This document shows positions 15,782-24,775 of a stretch of 64,000 bases of DNA, piece by piece. The position numbers were made by a program, and so were the translations under genes. Under the pieces are notes generated by a model. The model had not been told where the DNA came from, did no database searches, and was given only the letters and a program-made list of their open reading frames with translations. How positions within the stretch are numbered: position 1 is the stretch's first letter; the number at the start of each line of letters is the position of its first letter. The stretch comes from Candidatus Leptovillus gracilis (GTDB lineage Bacteria; Chloroflexota; Anaerolineae; Promineifilales; Promineifilaceae). The stretch spans positions 248,001-312,000 of the forward strand of contig JADJXA010000004.1 of NCBI GenBank assembly GCA_016716065.1, in the 5' to 3' direction.

Positions 15782-18115
15782 ATGCACCGGAAACGTTCTG
15801 CCATTGTTTCGTTTGTGTTACTGGCGCTGTTTAGCGTCGTTGTCCTCAATTCACAGGCTGCGCCATCCTATACAAATCCCCATCAGCCAGACACCCCCAC
15901 ACAGCCCACCGCCAACATCACCATCAACGCCGCCGCCAATGGCGCGCCCATCAACCCATATGTGTTAGGCACAAATTTACCGGCCTGGTTGGGCGCCTGG
16001 CGCAGTGAAAACAGCACTTTTATCGCTCGCACCATCGCCGCCGGCATCACGATGGTGCGGGTTCCTGGCGGCAGTTGGAGCAATTATTACGATTGGTCCA
16101 ACTGTGAAGAGAACAACGAATGCCCCTGGGATTGGGGCGTCCTGACGCCGACCGACTTCATTAACTTTAGCCAAGCCACCGGCGCAGACCTGATGTATAC
16201 CGTCAATCCCAACGGTACGGCCAAAGAAGCGGCCGCGCTGGTGGCCTTTTTCAACGGTTCTGTCAACGATACCAGAGTGATCGGTGTGGATGTGAAGGGG
16301 CGCAATTGGGGCACAGTGGGCCAATGGGCGCAGCTTCGCAGCAGCCATGGCAATCCCGCGCCGCATCCCATCACCTACTGGGAAGTGGGCAACGAGATTT
16401 ATGGCGGGCAGTCGGGCAAAGATTGCCTGCCGTGGGGTTGGGAGGATGTGTGGACGTGCGACGGCCGTGAATATATTAACGGCATCGGCTCTGGTTCCAA
16501 TCGGCACGAGGGCTACCTGGAATTTCGCAGCGCCATGCGGTTGGTAGACCCCACCATTCAGGTGGGCGCGGTCGGCGTTGCCCCGCAGGATGGCTGGACC
16601 AATTGGGGCAATGAAGTCATTGACGAGGCGAGTGACGTGCTGGATTTTTACGTCATCCATCAATACGCTTATTATGAGCCGCCTGGTTCCTACCAGGATG
16701 CGCTGGCCCAACCGCAGTCGGGTTGGGACTGGATTCGGGAGGATTATGATGACGCCCTGGCCCAGTACGCCAACGGCCGTGCCATCCCCGTCGCCATCAC
16801 CGAACACAATCTCTTCTCGGTTCAGGAAATGGACAACGGCCAATGGATGACCCGCGCCGTCAACATGTTGTTTATGGCCGATACCCTGGGCCAGATGGCG
16901 ACGTATGAATTTGACATGGCGAATCAATGGGACCTGGCCAACGGCCGTCCTGCCAATGGCACCGATTACGGCCTGTTAGACGCCGAAACCTATGACCGCA
17001 GCCCACAGTATTACGTCTTTCCGCTCTGGTCGCGCTTTGGCGGCACGCTGCTGCCGGTGGCGTCGTCTTACAACGCCGCCACCACCCTCAGTGTCTACGC
17101 CGGACGCATAGACGACGCGACGGTGTCGCTGTTAGCCATCAACAAAACGGGCAATGCCATCGCCGCCACCATCCAGGTGGATGGTACGACGCAAATCAGC
17201 AGTGGGCTGGCCGATGTGGCCGCAGCCACGTCGTTGGGCAGCCAGAGCGTCACGTTTAACGGCGTGGGCAACCCCAACAACAGCCTGTCCAACGCCCCCT
17301 CTACGGTCTTGAGCAATCTGAGCAATCCGCTGGCTTATTCCTTTGCCCCCTATTCGGTCACGCTGCTGCGCCTGGGCGTGGATCAGGCCCCCGCCGGACT
17401 GGGCGTGGCCGACAGGTCTGTGCCCGAAGGCAACAGTGGAACCAGCAGCGCCACCTTCACTGTTTCGCTCTCATCGGCCAGCGCATCAACCGTTACGGTG
17501 GATTATGCGACGGCTGATGGCACGGCCCAGGCAGGCAGCGATTATACGGCCGTCAGCGGCACGCTCACCTTCACTCCCGGCCAGACCAGCAAAACCGTCC
17601 AGGTCCCCATCCTGGGCGATGTGGTGGACGAGGGGAACAGCGAGACCTTCACCTTCAACCTGAGCAGCGCCAGCGGCGCAGCCATCGCCGACGGCCAGGC
17701 GGTGGGGACCATTCAGGACGACGACACGGCGCAGTTAAGCATCGCCTCCGGCCCATCGGTGTTGGAGGGAGATGTGGGCAGCGTGACGGCCGTGTTTAAT
17801 GTCAGCCTGTCTACCCCGGCCGCTTTTGCCGTTACCGTCAATTATGCCAGCGCGAATGGCAGCCTTAACCCGGCGACAGCCGGGGTAGATTATGCGTCGG
17901 CGTCTGGTTCGCTGACGTTTAGCGCCGGGCAGACGGCCAAAACCATCGCCGTTACGGTATACGGCGATACCCTATTTGAAGCCGATGAAACCTTCAACGT
18001 CCTCCTGAGCAATTCCAACCCGGTGACGATGGGGACGGCCAGCAGCACCGGCCGTATTCTCAACGATGATTCGGCCAGCGATTTTGCCTATCTGCCGGCC
18101 GTGACGAGAAATTAA
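15782..18115 (+). CDS. Secreted glycoside hydrolase (clan GH-A) with two Calx-beta domains
   Basis: 777 residues: Sec signal peptide (about 1-27), a catalytic domain highly similar to the preceding gene (acid/base E205 in YWEVGNEIYGG, nucleophile candidate E341 in AITEHNLFS), a beta-sandwich to about 530, then two Calx-beta domains (about 535-645 and 645-765, with SDYTAVSGTLTF and VDYASASGSLTF), ending in FAYLPAVTRN. Calx-beta domains bind calcium and occur in adhesive surface proteins. No lipobox, unlike the paralogue, so it is released or held by its C-terminus. The ATG follows GGAGG. The substrate is inferred only. Confidence 0.75.
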   Translation: MHRKRSAIVSFVLLALFSVVVLNSQAAPSYTNPHQPDTPTQPTANITINAAANGAPINPYVLGTNLPAWLGAWRSENSTFIARTIAAGITMVRVPGGSWSNYYDWSNCEENNECPWDWGVLTPTDFINFSQATGADLMYTVNPNGTAKEAAALVAFFNGSVNDTRVIGVDVKGRNWGTVGQWAQLRSSHGNPAPHPITYWEVGNEIYGGQSGKDCLPWGWEDVWTCDGREYINGIGSGSNRHEGYLEFRSAMRLVDPTIQVGAVGVAPQDGWTNWGNEVIDEASDVLDFYVIHQYAYYEPPGSYQDALAQPQSGWDWIREDYDDALAQYANGRAIPVAITEHNLFSVQEMDNGQWMTRAVNMLFMADTLGQMATYEFDMANQWDLANGRPANGTDYGLLDAETYDRSPQYYVFPLWSRFGGTLLPVASSYNAATTLSVYAGRIDDATVSLLAINKTGNAIAATIQVDGTTQISSGLADVAAATSLGSQSVTFNGVGNPNNSLSNAPSTVLSNLSNPLAYSFAPYSVTLLRLGVDQAPAGLGVADRSVPEGNSGTSSATFTVSLSSASASTVTVDYATADGTAQAGSDYTAVSGTLTFTPGQTSKTVQVPILGDVVDEGNSETFTFNLSSASGAAIADGQAVGTIQDDDTAQLSIASGPSVLEGDVGSVTAVFNVSLSTPAAFAVTVNYASANGSLNPATAGVDYASASGSLTFSAGQTAKTIAVTVYGDTLFEADETFNVLLSNSNPVTMGTASSTGRILNDDSASDFAYLPAVTRN

Positions 18116-18133
18116 GCATCGGTGGTGGGTGGA

Positions 18134-18153
18134 GGGGAAACGGCCGTTTCCCC
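18134..18153. terminator. Hairpin centred on ACGGCCGT
   Basis: The 20-bp perfect palindrome GGGGAAACGGCCGTTTCCCC lies just after glycosidase 2. It likely terminates that gene and shows the dispersed octamer serving as a hairpin centre. Confidence 0.5.
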
Positions 18154-18174
18154 TTCGCCGCCACCCTGAAATCA

Positions 18175-18203
18175 TTGACGTGATCGCCGCCTCCGCTTAT
18201 ACT
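18175..18203 (+). promoter_or_regulatory. Sigma70-type promoter of the UPF0173 gene
   Basis: TTGACG (18175-18180), a 17-bp spacer and TATACT (18198-18203) lie about 75 bp before the ATG at 18279. Confidence 0.65.
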
Positions 18204-18278
18204 GAAAAAAGCCGACGCGGCACAGGCCGCGCAGTTGTCTATCATTTCCAATTCCCCATCAACACAAGGAGGTTTTTC

Positions 18279-18965
18279 ATGTCCATTACCATCACCTGGC
18301 ATGGTCATGCCACATTCTCGTTGAATATCGGCGGTACGGCCGTTGTCGTAGACCCATTTTTCGCCGGTAACAGCCCTGCAGCCCAGACCAAAGTCGGCGA
18401 TGTGGCCGCCGATTTCATCCTGCAAACCCACGGCCACGGCGACCACATCGCCGACACGCTGCCGCTGGCGAAGCGCACCGGCGCGATGGTGGTCGCCAAT
18501 TTTGAGATTTGTAACTGGTTGGCCGCCCAGGGGCACGGCAACAACCACGCCATGAACACCGGCGGCGGCTGGAATTTCCCCTTTGGCCGCGTCAGAATGA
18601 CCTATGCCCAGCACAGTTCTGGCCTGCCTGATGGCAGCTACGGTGGCAACCCCGGCGGCTACGTCATCAGCGCTGAGGGCAAAAACATCTACATCGCCGG
18701 GGACACCGCGCTCTTCTCCGACATGGCGCTGATCGGCAAGATGGGGCTGGATGTGGCCGTGCTGCCGGTGGGCGACAATTTCACCATGGGGCCGGAAGAT
18801 TCGCTTGAAGCCATTCATCTCCTGAAACCCAAAGTAGTCATTCCGTGCCACTACAACACCTGGCCGCCCATCGCCATAGATGTTCATGCCTGGGGCAACG
18901 CCGTCGCCGGCCAAACCTCCGCCCGCCCCATCATCTTGGCAATTGACGAAACCTATTCGGTCTGA
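18279..18965 (+). CDS. UPF0173 metal-dependent hydrolase (metallo-beta-lactamase fold)
   Basis: 228 residues, the usual UPF0173 length. It starts MSITITWHGHATF with the metal ligands in THGHGDHIAD, H in CHYNTWPP and D in AGDTALF. It is a cytoplasmic binuclear zinc hydrolase family of unknown physiological substrate. The start at 18279 is fixed by AAGGAGG immediately upstream; a longer in-frame reading from 18129 runs through the promoter and terminator and is rejected. Monocistronic, with a terminator at 18990-19024. Confidence 0.92.
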   Translation: MSITITWHGHATFSLNIGGTAVVVDPFFAGNSPAAQTKVGDVAADFILQTHGHGDHIADTLPLAKRTGAMVVANFEICNWLAAQGHGNNHAMNTGGGWNFPFGRVRMTYAQHSSGLPDGSYGGNPGGYVISAEGKNIYIAGDTALFSDMALIGKMGLDVAVLPVGDNFTMGPEDSLEAIHLLKPKVVIPCHYNTWPPIAIDVHAWGNAVAGQTSARPIILAIDETYSV

Positions 18966-18989
18966 TACCGTACAGTTGTCCATGTTTAC

Positions 18990-19024
18990 AAAGTGCAGAG
19001 AGACGCAGCGCTCTCTGCACTTTT
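18990..19024 (+). terminator. Rho-independent terminator
   Basis: The stem AAAGTGCAGAGAG / CTCTCTGCACTTTT follows the UPF0173 stop by 25 bp and ends in a T-run. Confidence 0.85.
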
Positions 19025-19089
19025 GGTTGTATAGGACCCGACAAATCTGAGAGACCCGATATTGTCTATTGTAAAGGAGATATTTTTGT

Positions 19090-20250
19090 ATGAAACGTAT
19101 CCATTGGCTTCTTATATTGGTAGTGATCATGAGTCTGGCTTTGGCTGCCTGTGGCGGTGGCGAAGAACCGGCGGCGACGGCCGTCGCGGAAACAGCCCCC
19201 GTCACCGAAAGCAATGAAAGTGCGCCGCCAACGGCCGCGCCGCCAACGGCCGCGCCGCCAACGGCTGTGCCGCCAACGGCTGTGCCCACCGCCACCTCTG
19301 AGCCGGAACAAGCCAGCGTTGCCTTCGCCGATCTCAACTTCGGCAACAAAATGGAAGCGCTGAGCAGCTATCGTTACGAAATGGTGATGACCGTCAGCGG
19401 GACCGACGAGAGCGGCACGCCGACGAGTAAGACGATGACGATGCAGATGGCCTTCACCAATGATCCCCAGGCCTCTTCAATTTCGGTATCTGGCGACGGC
19501 ATTCCTGGCATGGAAGAGGCTTCTTCCATCGAAATTGTGCAAATCGGCAGTACCAGCTACATGGTCTTTCCAGAAATGGGCTGCGTCGCTTTTCCCGCCG
19601 AAGAAGAAGACTTGCTGCAGAACGACCTGGCCCAAGAATTCAACCCGGAAACGATGTTCCGCAGCCTGGATGACCTGACGTTGGTCGGCGAAGACACCAT
19701 CAACGGCATTCGGGTCTTGCACTACACCTTCGACGAGTCCGACATCACCACCGAGGACGCCCAGGGGTTGATGGCGGCGAACGGCGACCTATTTATTGCC
19801 AAAGATGGTGGGTATCTGGTGCGTCTGGCGGCCGATATGAACGGGGATGCTCTGTTTATGGAGGGCTTTGAAGAGATTAAAGATGCCGTCATGCGCATGG
19901 AATTCAACGTGACAGACATCAACCAGCCCTTTGAGATTATCCCGCCGGCCGGCTGTGAAGGCCAGGGACCGGACGCGGAACTGCCCTTCCCGGTGGTTGA
20001 AAATGCCACAGACGTGATCAATTTCCCCGGCGTCATTGGCTATTCGACGACGCTGCCCCCTGCTGATGTCATCGCTTTTTATCAGGAAGCGATGGCCGAC
20101 GCTGGATATACCTATGCCGAGGGGCAATCCTTCATCACCGACAGCGCGGCCAGCCTGACCTTTGACGGCAGCAGCGGCGCTGTCAGCGTGACCATTAGCG
20201 ACAGCAATGGCGTTACCTCGGTCGCCATTTTGTACGAAACCGGCAGCTAA
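19090..20250 (+). CDS. Lipoprotein, LppX/LprG-like fold suspected
   Basis: 386 residues. Lipobox LALAAC at about residues 16-21, then a repetitive PTAAPPTAVPPTAVP linker, then a domain from about residue 75 with repeated amphipathic beta strands (EALSSYRYEMVMTVSG, TMTMQMAFTN). The pattern of 'DLTLVGEDTINGIRVLHYTFDE' type segments resembles lipoproteins of the LppX/LolA-like fold that carry lipids, though this is weak. A second small domain near the C-terminus is separate. Strong start: AAAGGAGATATTTTTGT before ATG. Function unknown; anchored outside the membrane. Confidence 0.72.
   Translation: MKRIHWLLILVVIMSLALAACGGGEEPAATAVAETAPVTESNESAPPTAAPPTAAPPTAVPPTAVPTATSEPEQASVAFADLNFGNKMEALSSYRYEMVMTVSGTDESGTPTSKTMTMQMAFTNDPQASSISVSGDGIPGMEEASSIEIVQIGSTSYMVFPEMGCVAFPAEEEDLLQNDLAQEFNPETMFRSLDDLTLVGEDTINGIRVLHYTFDESDITTEDAQGLMAANGDLFIAKDGGYLVRLAADMNGDALFMEGFEEIKDAVMRMEFNVTDINQPFEIIPPAGCEGQGPDAELPFPVVENATDVINFPGVIGYSTTLPPADVIAFYQEAMADAGYTYAEGQSFITDSAASLTFDGSSGAVSVTISDSNGVTSVAILYETGS
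19221..19280 (+). repeat. Four 15-bp tandem repeats in a lipoprotein linker
   Basis: The unit GCGCCGCCAACGGCC is repeated four times with C-to-T and C-to-T/G variants in later copies. It encodes AAPPT/AVPPT repeats and contains a near match to the ACGGCCGT octamer. Confidence 0.75.
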
Positions 20251-20264
20251 CCTAATCGTTTGCA

Positions 20265-20296
20265 GGCCCGAAGGGTTTTCTGAAGCCCTTCGGGTC
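20265..20296. terminator. Bidirectional terminator
   Basis: The stem CCCGAAGGG / CCCTTCGGG with a T-rich loop lies between the convergent lipoprotein and M28 peptidase genes, ending at the latter's stop codon. Confidence 0.7.
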
Positions 20297-21708
20297 TAAG
20301 GTTGCAGCAGAACTTCGGGGGAGAAGAGGGAGACACGGCCGTTTGCCGTCAACGCCGCCATACTCAAGGCATAGGTTGTGCCCGGAACCAGGTCGGTGAT
20401 GGCGACCTGCCCCGCATCTCTGGCCGCCACAAAGCGGAACGGCGCATAATCGGCTGTGCCTACCGGCCGGAACGACAGCACATACCCATCGGCCAATGGG
20501 TCCACCGGCCAACTCAGGACAAACGCCCCTGGCTCGGCCAGCGGCGATACGGCCGGTGGGGCCGGCTGCGGTGGCGCGCCGGCCATGTTGGCGATGGCGG
20601 CCAGACTCAGTTGGCTGATCTGGCGCAAATAGCTGTAATCCAGCGCTTCAGACGTATCCAGCGCGGTGTGGTTGCGGTTAGGGTCCTCAATGGATTCGGT
20701 CAGGCGCAGCGCCGGAATGCCCACTTCCAGAAAGGAGATGTGGTCGCTGTACCGCCCTTCGCGGTCCACGGCGTCCACCAGCGTCACATCAAACGTGGGC
20801 AAATACAATCCCCCCACAAAATCCAGGTAACGCCCCAACTGCCGTGGCAGAGACGTATCCGGGCCGGGCGAAAAAACGCGCACCGACTGAGGGATGCCCG
20901 GCCGGCCGCCGACAATGTCCAGGTCCAGCACGGCGTCTACCCCGGCGCGGTCTACCAGCCGATTGGTGACGTAGTGGCGGCTGCCGTGCCGCCCCTGCTC
21001 TTCGGCGGCAAAGGCGATGAAGATGATGTCCTGGTTCCAGGTTTGTGAACTAAGCAGGCGGGCGATTTCTAACATGGCGGCCACGCCGGAGCCGTTGTCG
21101 TTGGCCCCTGGGGCGCGGCTGCTGCCGTCGTTGGGATTAATGGCGCGGGAATCGTAATGGGCCACCAGGATGATGGCTCCCGGTGCGGCGCCGCTGCCGG
21201 GCAGGGTGGCGATGACGTTCTGCTGGTCGGTGGTCAGGCCGTCCAGGGTCAGCGGGAAACTGTCGAATTCAACCTGGAGACGGCCGTTACCCACCCGCAA
21301 AAATTCGTTATAAATCCACAACCGCGCCGCGCCAATGCCAAAATCGGGCCGGTCTGTCAGGCTGAACGTGTTGCGCGTGCCAAATCCTTCCAACGTCTGC
21401 ACGTAGCCTACCAACTGCTGCGGCGATACCGCGTCTAGCAGCGCCTGAATTTCCGGGTCGCGCCCCGGCACAACATTGCTCACCGGATTGACAATGACAT
21501 TGGCCGGTAAGTCGCCCGCAAAAACGGAAACGCCGACGGCCGTTGGCAGAGCCAAAGGGGGTGGGGGTGGAGTAGGGATCACCGGCTGCTGCGGCCCTTG
21601 TAGTAAAGAGCAGGCCAGACCGGTGAACAGCAGCAAACCAACAAAAATCAGAAGTGGTCGGGGCAATGAGTACACTACCTTAGCAGTTGATTGACTGACA
21701 AAACTCAT
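20296..21708 (-). CDS. Lipoprotein M28-family zinc aminopeptidase with fibronectin III tail
   Basis: About 470 residues. Signal peptide with lipobox FTGLAC, a short Pro linker, then an M28 di-zinc peptidase domain: AHYDS (His ligand), APGANDNGSGVAA (bridging Asp), FAAEEQGRHGS (catalytic and ligand Glu), LDLDIVG (Asp) and SDHISFLEVGIPALRL (His). A C-terminal Fn3-like domain follows from about residue 375. Predicted to be tethered outside the membrane and to trim peptides. The ATG at 21708 is preferred; an in-frame TTG at 21717 is possible. There is no good ribosome-binding site. Confidence 0.85.
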   Translation of the reverse strand: MSFVSQSTAKVVYSLPRPLLIFVGLLLFTGLACSLLQGPQQPVIPTPPPPPLALPTAVGVSVFAGDLPANVIVNPVSNVVPGRDPEIQALLDAVSPQQLVGYVQTLEGFGTRNTFSLTDRPDFGIGAARLWIYNEFLRVGNGRLQVEFDSFPLTLDGLTTDQQNVIATLPGSGAAPGAIILVAHYDSRAINPNDGSSRAPGANDNGSGVAAMLEIARLLSSQTWNQDIIFIAFAAEEQGRHGSRHYVTNRLVDRAGVDAVLDLDIVGGRPGIPQSVRVFSPGPDTSLPRQLGRYLDFVGGLYLPTFDVTLVDAVDREGRYSDHISFLEVGIPALRLTESIEDPNRNHTALDTSEALDYSYLRQISQLSLAAIANMAGAPPQPAPPAVSPLAEPGAFVLSWPVDPLADGYVLSFRPVGTADYAPFRFVAARDAGQVAITDLVPGTTYALSMAALTANGRVSLFSPEVLLQP

Positions 21709-21717
21709 GAGAATCAA

Positions 21718-22224
21718 CTTGTACTAAACGAAAACACTTTAAAGCACTTGGAAAGACGAAAGTAAAGCCATGTCGTACGCACCGTTTTGTGTCAATAAAA
21801 ATATGGCTTCGAGTTCTCTCAGAGCGTGTTTGAAAATTGATCATACTCGCAATTGGGATTCAAATTACGAGTATGATCATACAGATAACACGACAATCAT
21901 ATCCGACTGATTTGACAGAGCAAGAGAAACACATTCATTAAACAGTGGAAGCATATGATGCAAAAGCGAATACACGTTAGGCAATGGGTGTGTAATTCAT
22001 ATTTTGTGGGAGCAGATTCATGGATTTCTGGGTAAAATCAAACAAAATAATTTTATTATGTCAATCTAAGCAGCAACCTTTCAAAGCAAAATATTGGTGA
22101 TAGCATCCGAGTTTTAATTTTTATGTCAATAAAATGACTCAAAATCAAAGCTGGCTACGATTGTAAATATCATTTACACACCCTTAGGCGAATCAAGTAT
22201 TCTAGTCAACCCTGATTGACTCCC
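21718..22224. other. AT-rich intergenic region
   Basis: About 500 bp visibly lower in GC than its surroundings and without a credible gene. It contains GAGCGTGTTTGAAAA (about 21823), a string often seen near insertion-sequence ends, and a long inverted repeat at 21838-21879. It may be a decayed mobile element or the left edge of the accessory island. Confidence 0.5.
21838..21879. repeat. 12-bp perfect inverted repeat
   Basis: TGATCATACTCG (21838-21849) and CGAGTATGATCA (21868-21879) flank an 18-nt spacer. It could be an operator or a relic element end. It does not follow a gene closely, so a terminator is unlikely. Confidence 0.6.
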
Positions 22225-22364
22225 CAGCTGTGGCGAGTTCTTCCCCGGTCGCTGCGGCCGGTGTCCCCACCGCGCCGCATTTGCTTGCCAGTCACCAGCC
22301 CGTTTTTCATCAGTTGCGGCACGATTTTTCGCGCGGCCTTACTCCCTGGCGTACAATTCGCGGC

Positions 22365-22910
22365 ATGGAAACGTACCAGATTCAGGAGGGGGCCGTCCTC
22401 TACTACCTCACCTTCACCGTCATCGAATGGCTGCCCGTCTTTGTGGCCGAAGAACCGTGCAAAATCCTCACCGACAGCCTGAATTACTGCCACCACCACA
22501 AATCGTTGCGCGTCAACGCTTTTGTCCTCATGCCCACCCATGCCCACGTCATGCTGTTTGACGCTGACTTTGACAACGAACGACTGCGCCACACCATACG
22601 CGATATGCGCCAATTCACCGGGCGACAACTGGCTGATTACAGTGAAAAGCATTTACCGGCTGCCTTTGCCCAGGTGATGCAAGGCACAGCCCGCACCGAC
22701 CGCGCCCGGCAGTTCTGGCAACAGAGCAAACACCCCGTGGCCATTTGGACGGCCGAATTCTGGCAGACAAAAGTGCGGTATATCCATGACAACCCGGTGC
22801 GCAAGGGGCTGGTGCGGGAAGCAACGGCCTGGCGATTTTCGTCGGCAGCCTATTGGTTGCTGGACCCGCCGGGCGAGACGGATGTGATATTGACGGAGGT
22901 GGTGTTGTGA
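22365..22910 (+). CDS. REP-associated tyrosine transposase (RAYT) 1
   Basis: 181-residue Y1/HUH single-strand transposase of the IS200-like RAYT group, which moves or maintains REP/REPIN palindromes. The HUH pair is H59 and H61 in MPTHAHVML. The catalytic Tyr is Y139 in RYIHDNPVRKGLV, followed by the RAYT signature WRFSSAAYW. I set the start at 22365 because the start and length match RAYT 2; the frame is open upstream to 22230. There is no ribosome-binding site; TACAAT is 7 nt before ATG. A REP palindrome lies downstream at 22938-22968. The last 166 bp are duplicated at 25646. Confidence 0.9.
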   Translation: METYQIQEGAVLYYLTFTVIEWLPVFVAEEPCKILTDSLNYCHHHKSLRVNAFVLMPTHAHVMLFDADFDNERLRHTIRDMRQFTGRQLADYSEKHLPAAFAQVMQGTARTDRARQFWQQSKHPVAIWTAEFWQTKVRYIHDNPVRKGLVREATAWRFSSAAYWLLDPPGETDVILTEVVL

Positions 22911-22976
22911 GCAAAGAGGTTCCGGTGGGCCAAGGTGGTGTGGCTCGGTCTGGAAGACCGGCCACAGCAGGGGGGT
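22745..22976 (+). repeat. 232-bp segmental duplication, source copy
   Basis: This stretch (the last 55 codons of RAYT 1 plus the downstream REP) is, by eye, identical to 25646-25877. The match begins at TTGGACGGCCGAATTC and ends at CAGGGGGGT. Confidence 0.9.
22938..22968 (+). repeat. REP palindrome downstream of RAYT 1
   Basis: Imperfect palindrome: GTGGC, unpaired T, CGGTCT, loop GGA, AGACCG, GCCAC. It is the same design as the palindromes bracketing RAYT 2 (GTGGC T AGGTCT GG AGACCT GCCAC), with compensatory changes in the inner stem. Confidence 0.8.
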
Positions 22977-23095
22977 ATAGGAATTTTTACAACGAATGGA
23001 GCTTTTACGGTTATACGTCGAAGCAGAATGGTGAATTCGGTAAATATTGGATTGGTACTTTGCCTAGATACTGGATTGAGTAAAAAGAGGTCATC

Positions 23096-24430
23096 ATGAG
23101 AAAATGGAGTAACATGTTCTATCTTTTACTAATTGTTCTAGTGTTCATCAGCTGCGGATGTGGAAGCAACCAAGGAATGAGTACACCTATTCCTGAAGTT
23201 GAGGTCGTTCCGTCATCTTTACCAACCGAAGTTTCCTCTACATCAATCAGAACACCAACAACTGATGCATCTTTATCAGCCAATTTGACTAATCCGACGG
23301 TTGCTGCGACGACGTTGGTTGCTCAAACACCAACCTCAACGCTACCTTCAGAACCATTTATCACGCCGACAAGAACCATGGCGCTCACTCCTCCTTATCG
23401 CTATTTAGAATTAGAACCGCTTTCAATGAATATAGAGCTTCGATACGTTGCTTGGGAGATAAATGGAACGAGGCTTGTTTATGCGCTAACGCGACCCGAT
23501 GTTCGTTCTGCCGAACCTAAAGATTGGGCTTGGTGGCGTTATAACATAGAAACGGGTGATAAGGAGTCGGTTCGTCCAGTGGCTAGCAGAGTAACTCAGG
23601 AGATCAGACATCAATTAAACCTTTGTCCAACTAAACAGGAACCCCTGGAAACGCAACCCGATTGTTCGGGACACTCGATATTGCTGGAATCATCAACCCG
23701 TGATCGGATTATATTTTCCCCGTTAAGTTCTAATGGAGGTGACACATGGTTGGGAAATATTAATGGTACAGACCTAGTCAAGCTAGAGACCCCTGTTGAT
23801 ACCCCTTCCCACGCTCAATGGTCGTCAGATGGTCGCTGGATCCTTCTCAGCGTTCATTTTCCCGGTATGCCAGGTCAGATGACACATTATTTAGTCCGCG
23901 CTGATGGCTCGTATGAAACCGAGTTCAGTGCGCTTACTGGTCATGACTTGTTCCGACTGAACGGCTTATTTCCCCAGTTCAGCCCGGATGGAACAAGATT
24001 GGCCTATATTGGCTCAACTGTTTATGAATCCTTTGACAAAAACAATTACCATTTGTTTGTACTTGCTCTGGAGAGTCTAGAAAGTCAACAAATCTCAGAC
24101 CATATTGGGTTGTTTCAGTGGTCTGCCAATAGTAGCGGGTTATATGTACTTGATGGAGGCTATTATCCGGTAGATCCATATGGGGAACCCACAAATATGC
24201 AGGAAGTAACGTTATACCACATAGACACGGCAAGTGAATCAGGCAATGAAACGATCATTGCTGCACAAATACCCTATTATCCAAGTAATTCTTATGGTGC
24301 TTGGTTAGGGGGATATTCCCCATCTATTCGGGCTCTGGCTTATGTCGGGTATGATCGACAAAGTTTTGGCATACTGATGTTCTCGCCTTTTAAAACACCC
24401 GAGATGATGGAAACCATACTTACACCATGA
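23096..24430 (+). CDS. Lipoprotein with TolB-like beta-propeller, low GC
   Basis: 444 residues. Signal peptide and lipobox near FISCGC, a Ser/Thr/Pro linker to about residue 100, then propeller-type repeats with WD40/PD40 signatures (HAQWSSDGRWILLS, PQFSPDGTRLAYIG, LFQWSANSSGLYVLDG). Such propellers bind partners or substrates at the surface; no enzyme motif is seen. Codon use is clearly more A/T-rich than neighbouring genes, and it contains none of the ACGGCCGT octamers frequent elsewhere. Both facts suggest recent transfer. It lies between two RAYT units. Confidence 0.78.
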   Translation: MRKWSNMFYLLLIVLVFISCGCGSNQGMSTPIPEVEVVPSSLPTEVSSTSIRTPTTDASLSANLTNPTVAATTLVAQTPTSTLPSEPFITPTRTMALTPPYRYLELEPLSMNIELRYVAWEINGTRLVYALTRPDVRSAEPKDWAWWRYNIETGDKESVRPVASRVTQEIRHQLNLCPTKQEPLETQPDCSGHSILLESSTRDRIIFSPLSSNGGDTWLGNINGTDLVKLETPVDTPSHAQWSSDGRWILLSVHFPGMPGQMTHYLVRADGSYETEFSALTGHDLFRLNGLFPQFSPDGTRLAYIGSTVYESFDKNNYHLFVLALESLESQQISDHIGLFQWSANSSGLYVLDGGYYPVDPYGEPTNMQEVTLYHIDTASESGNETIIAAQIPYYPSNSYGAWLGGYSPSIRALAYVGYDRQSFGILMFSPFKTPEMMETILTP

Positions 24431-24443
24431 AGGGTAACATTTA

Positions 24444-24775
24444 CGCACGGCCGTGACGGACGCCAGCCTGCGCGTGGGCATTGCCGCCAGCGTGGACAAT
24501 GACGTGGAAGATGGCTGACCAACGTGACGCTGACCGCTTGCAGCGCGGCGTTCCCCGTCATGGCCGGGGGCGTGTACCAGTTTACGGGGCAGGTGACCGG
24601 AGCGCTGGCTGCCTCTTTGGGGCAAGGAGGGCGGATTGTAGCGATGCATGACAATGGCGAAACCCTGCTCTGGCAAAACCCGGCCAACTTCAACGGCACA
24701 ACCACCGTGCAGCGAACCTTCACCGGCAATGCCAGCGGCGCCCCACTGGTCGCTGTGGCAGGTCTCCAGACCTAG
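24444..24775 (+). pseudogene. Frameshifted C-terminal relic of a secreted protein
   Basis: One frame reads TAVTDASLRVGIAASVDNDVEDG then stop. The next frame continues WLTNVTLTACSAAF up to a stop at 24775. Restoring one T at about 24515 (GAT-TGG) would join them as DNDVEDWLTNVTLT. The relic is cut at its 3' end by the REP arm at 24752, which supplies its last codons. The parent family is not recognised. Confidence 0.5.

Noticed and set aside
18129..18278. 50-codon N-terminal extension of the UPF0173 gene
   Set aside because: It covers a terminator palindrome and a good TTGACG-N17-TATACT promoter, and AAGGAGG sits just before the internal ATG at 18279.
21823..21840. Insertion-sequence end at GAGCGTGTTTGAAAA
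   Set aside because: Only a string resemblance; no partner end, target duplication or transposase remnant was found.
22216..22260. Degenerate inverted REP partner upstream of RAYT 1
   Set aside because: GCTGTGGC and CTTCC-GGTC fragments are suggestive but the stem does not close; not strong enough to annotate.
22230..22364. 45-codon extension of RAYT 1
   Set aside because: RAYT 2 starts at the equivalent ATG with identical surrounding bases; the extension lacks family similarity.
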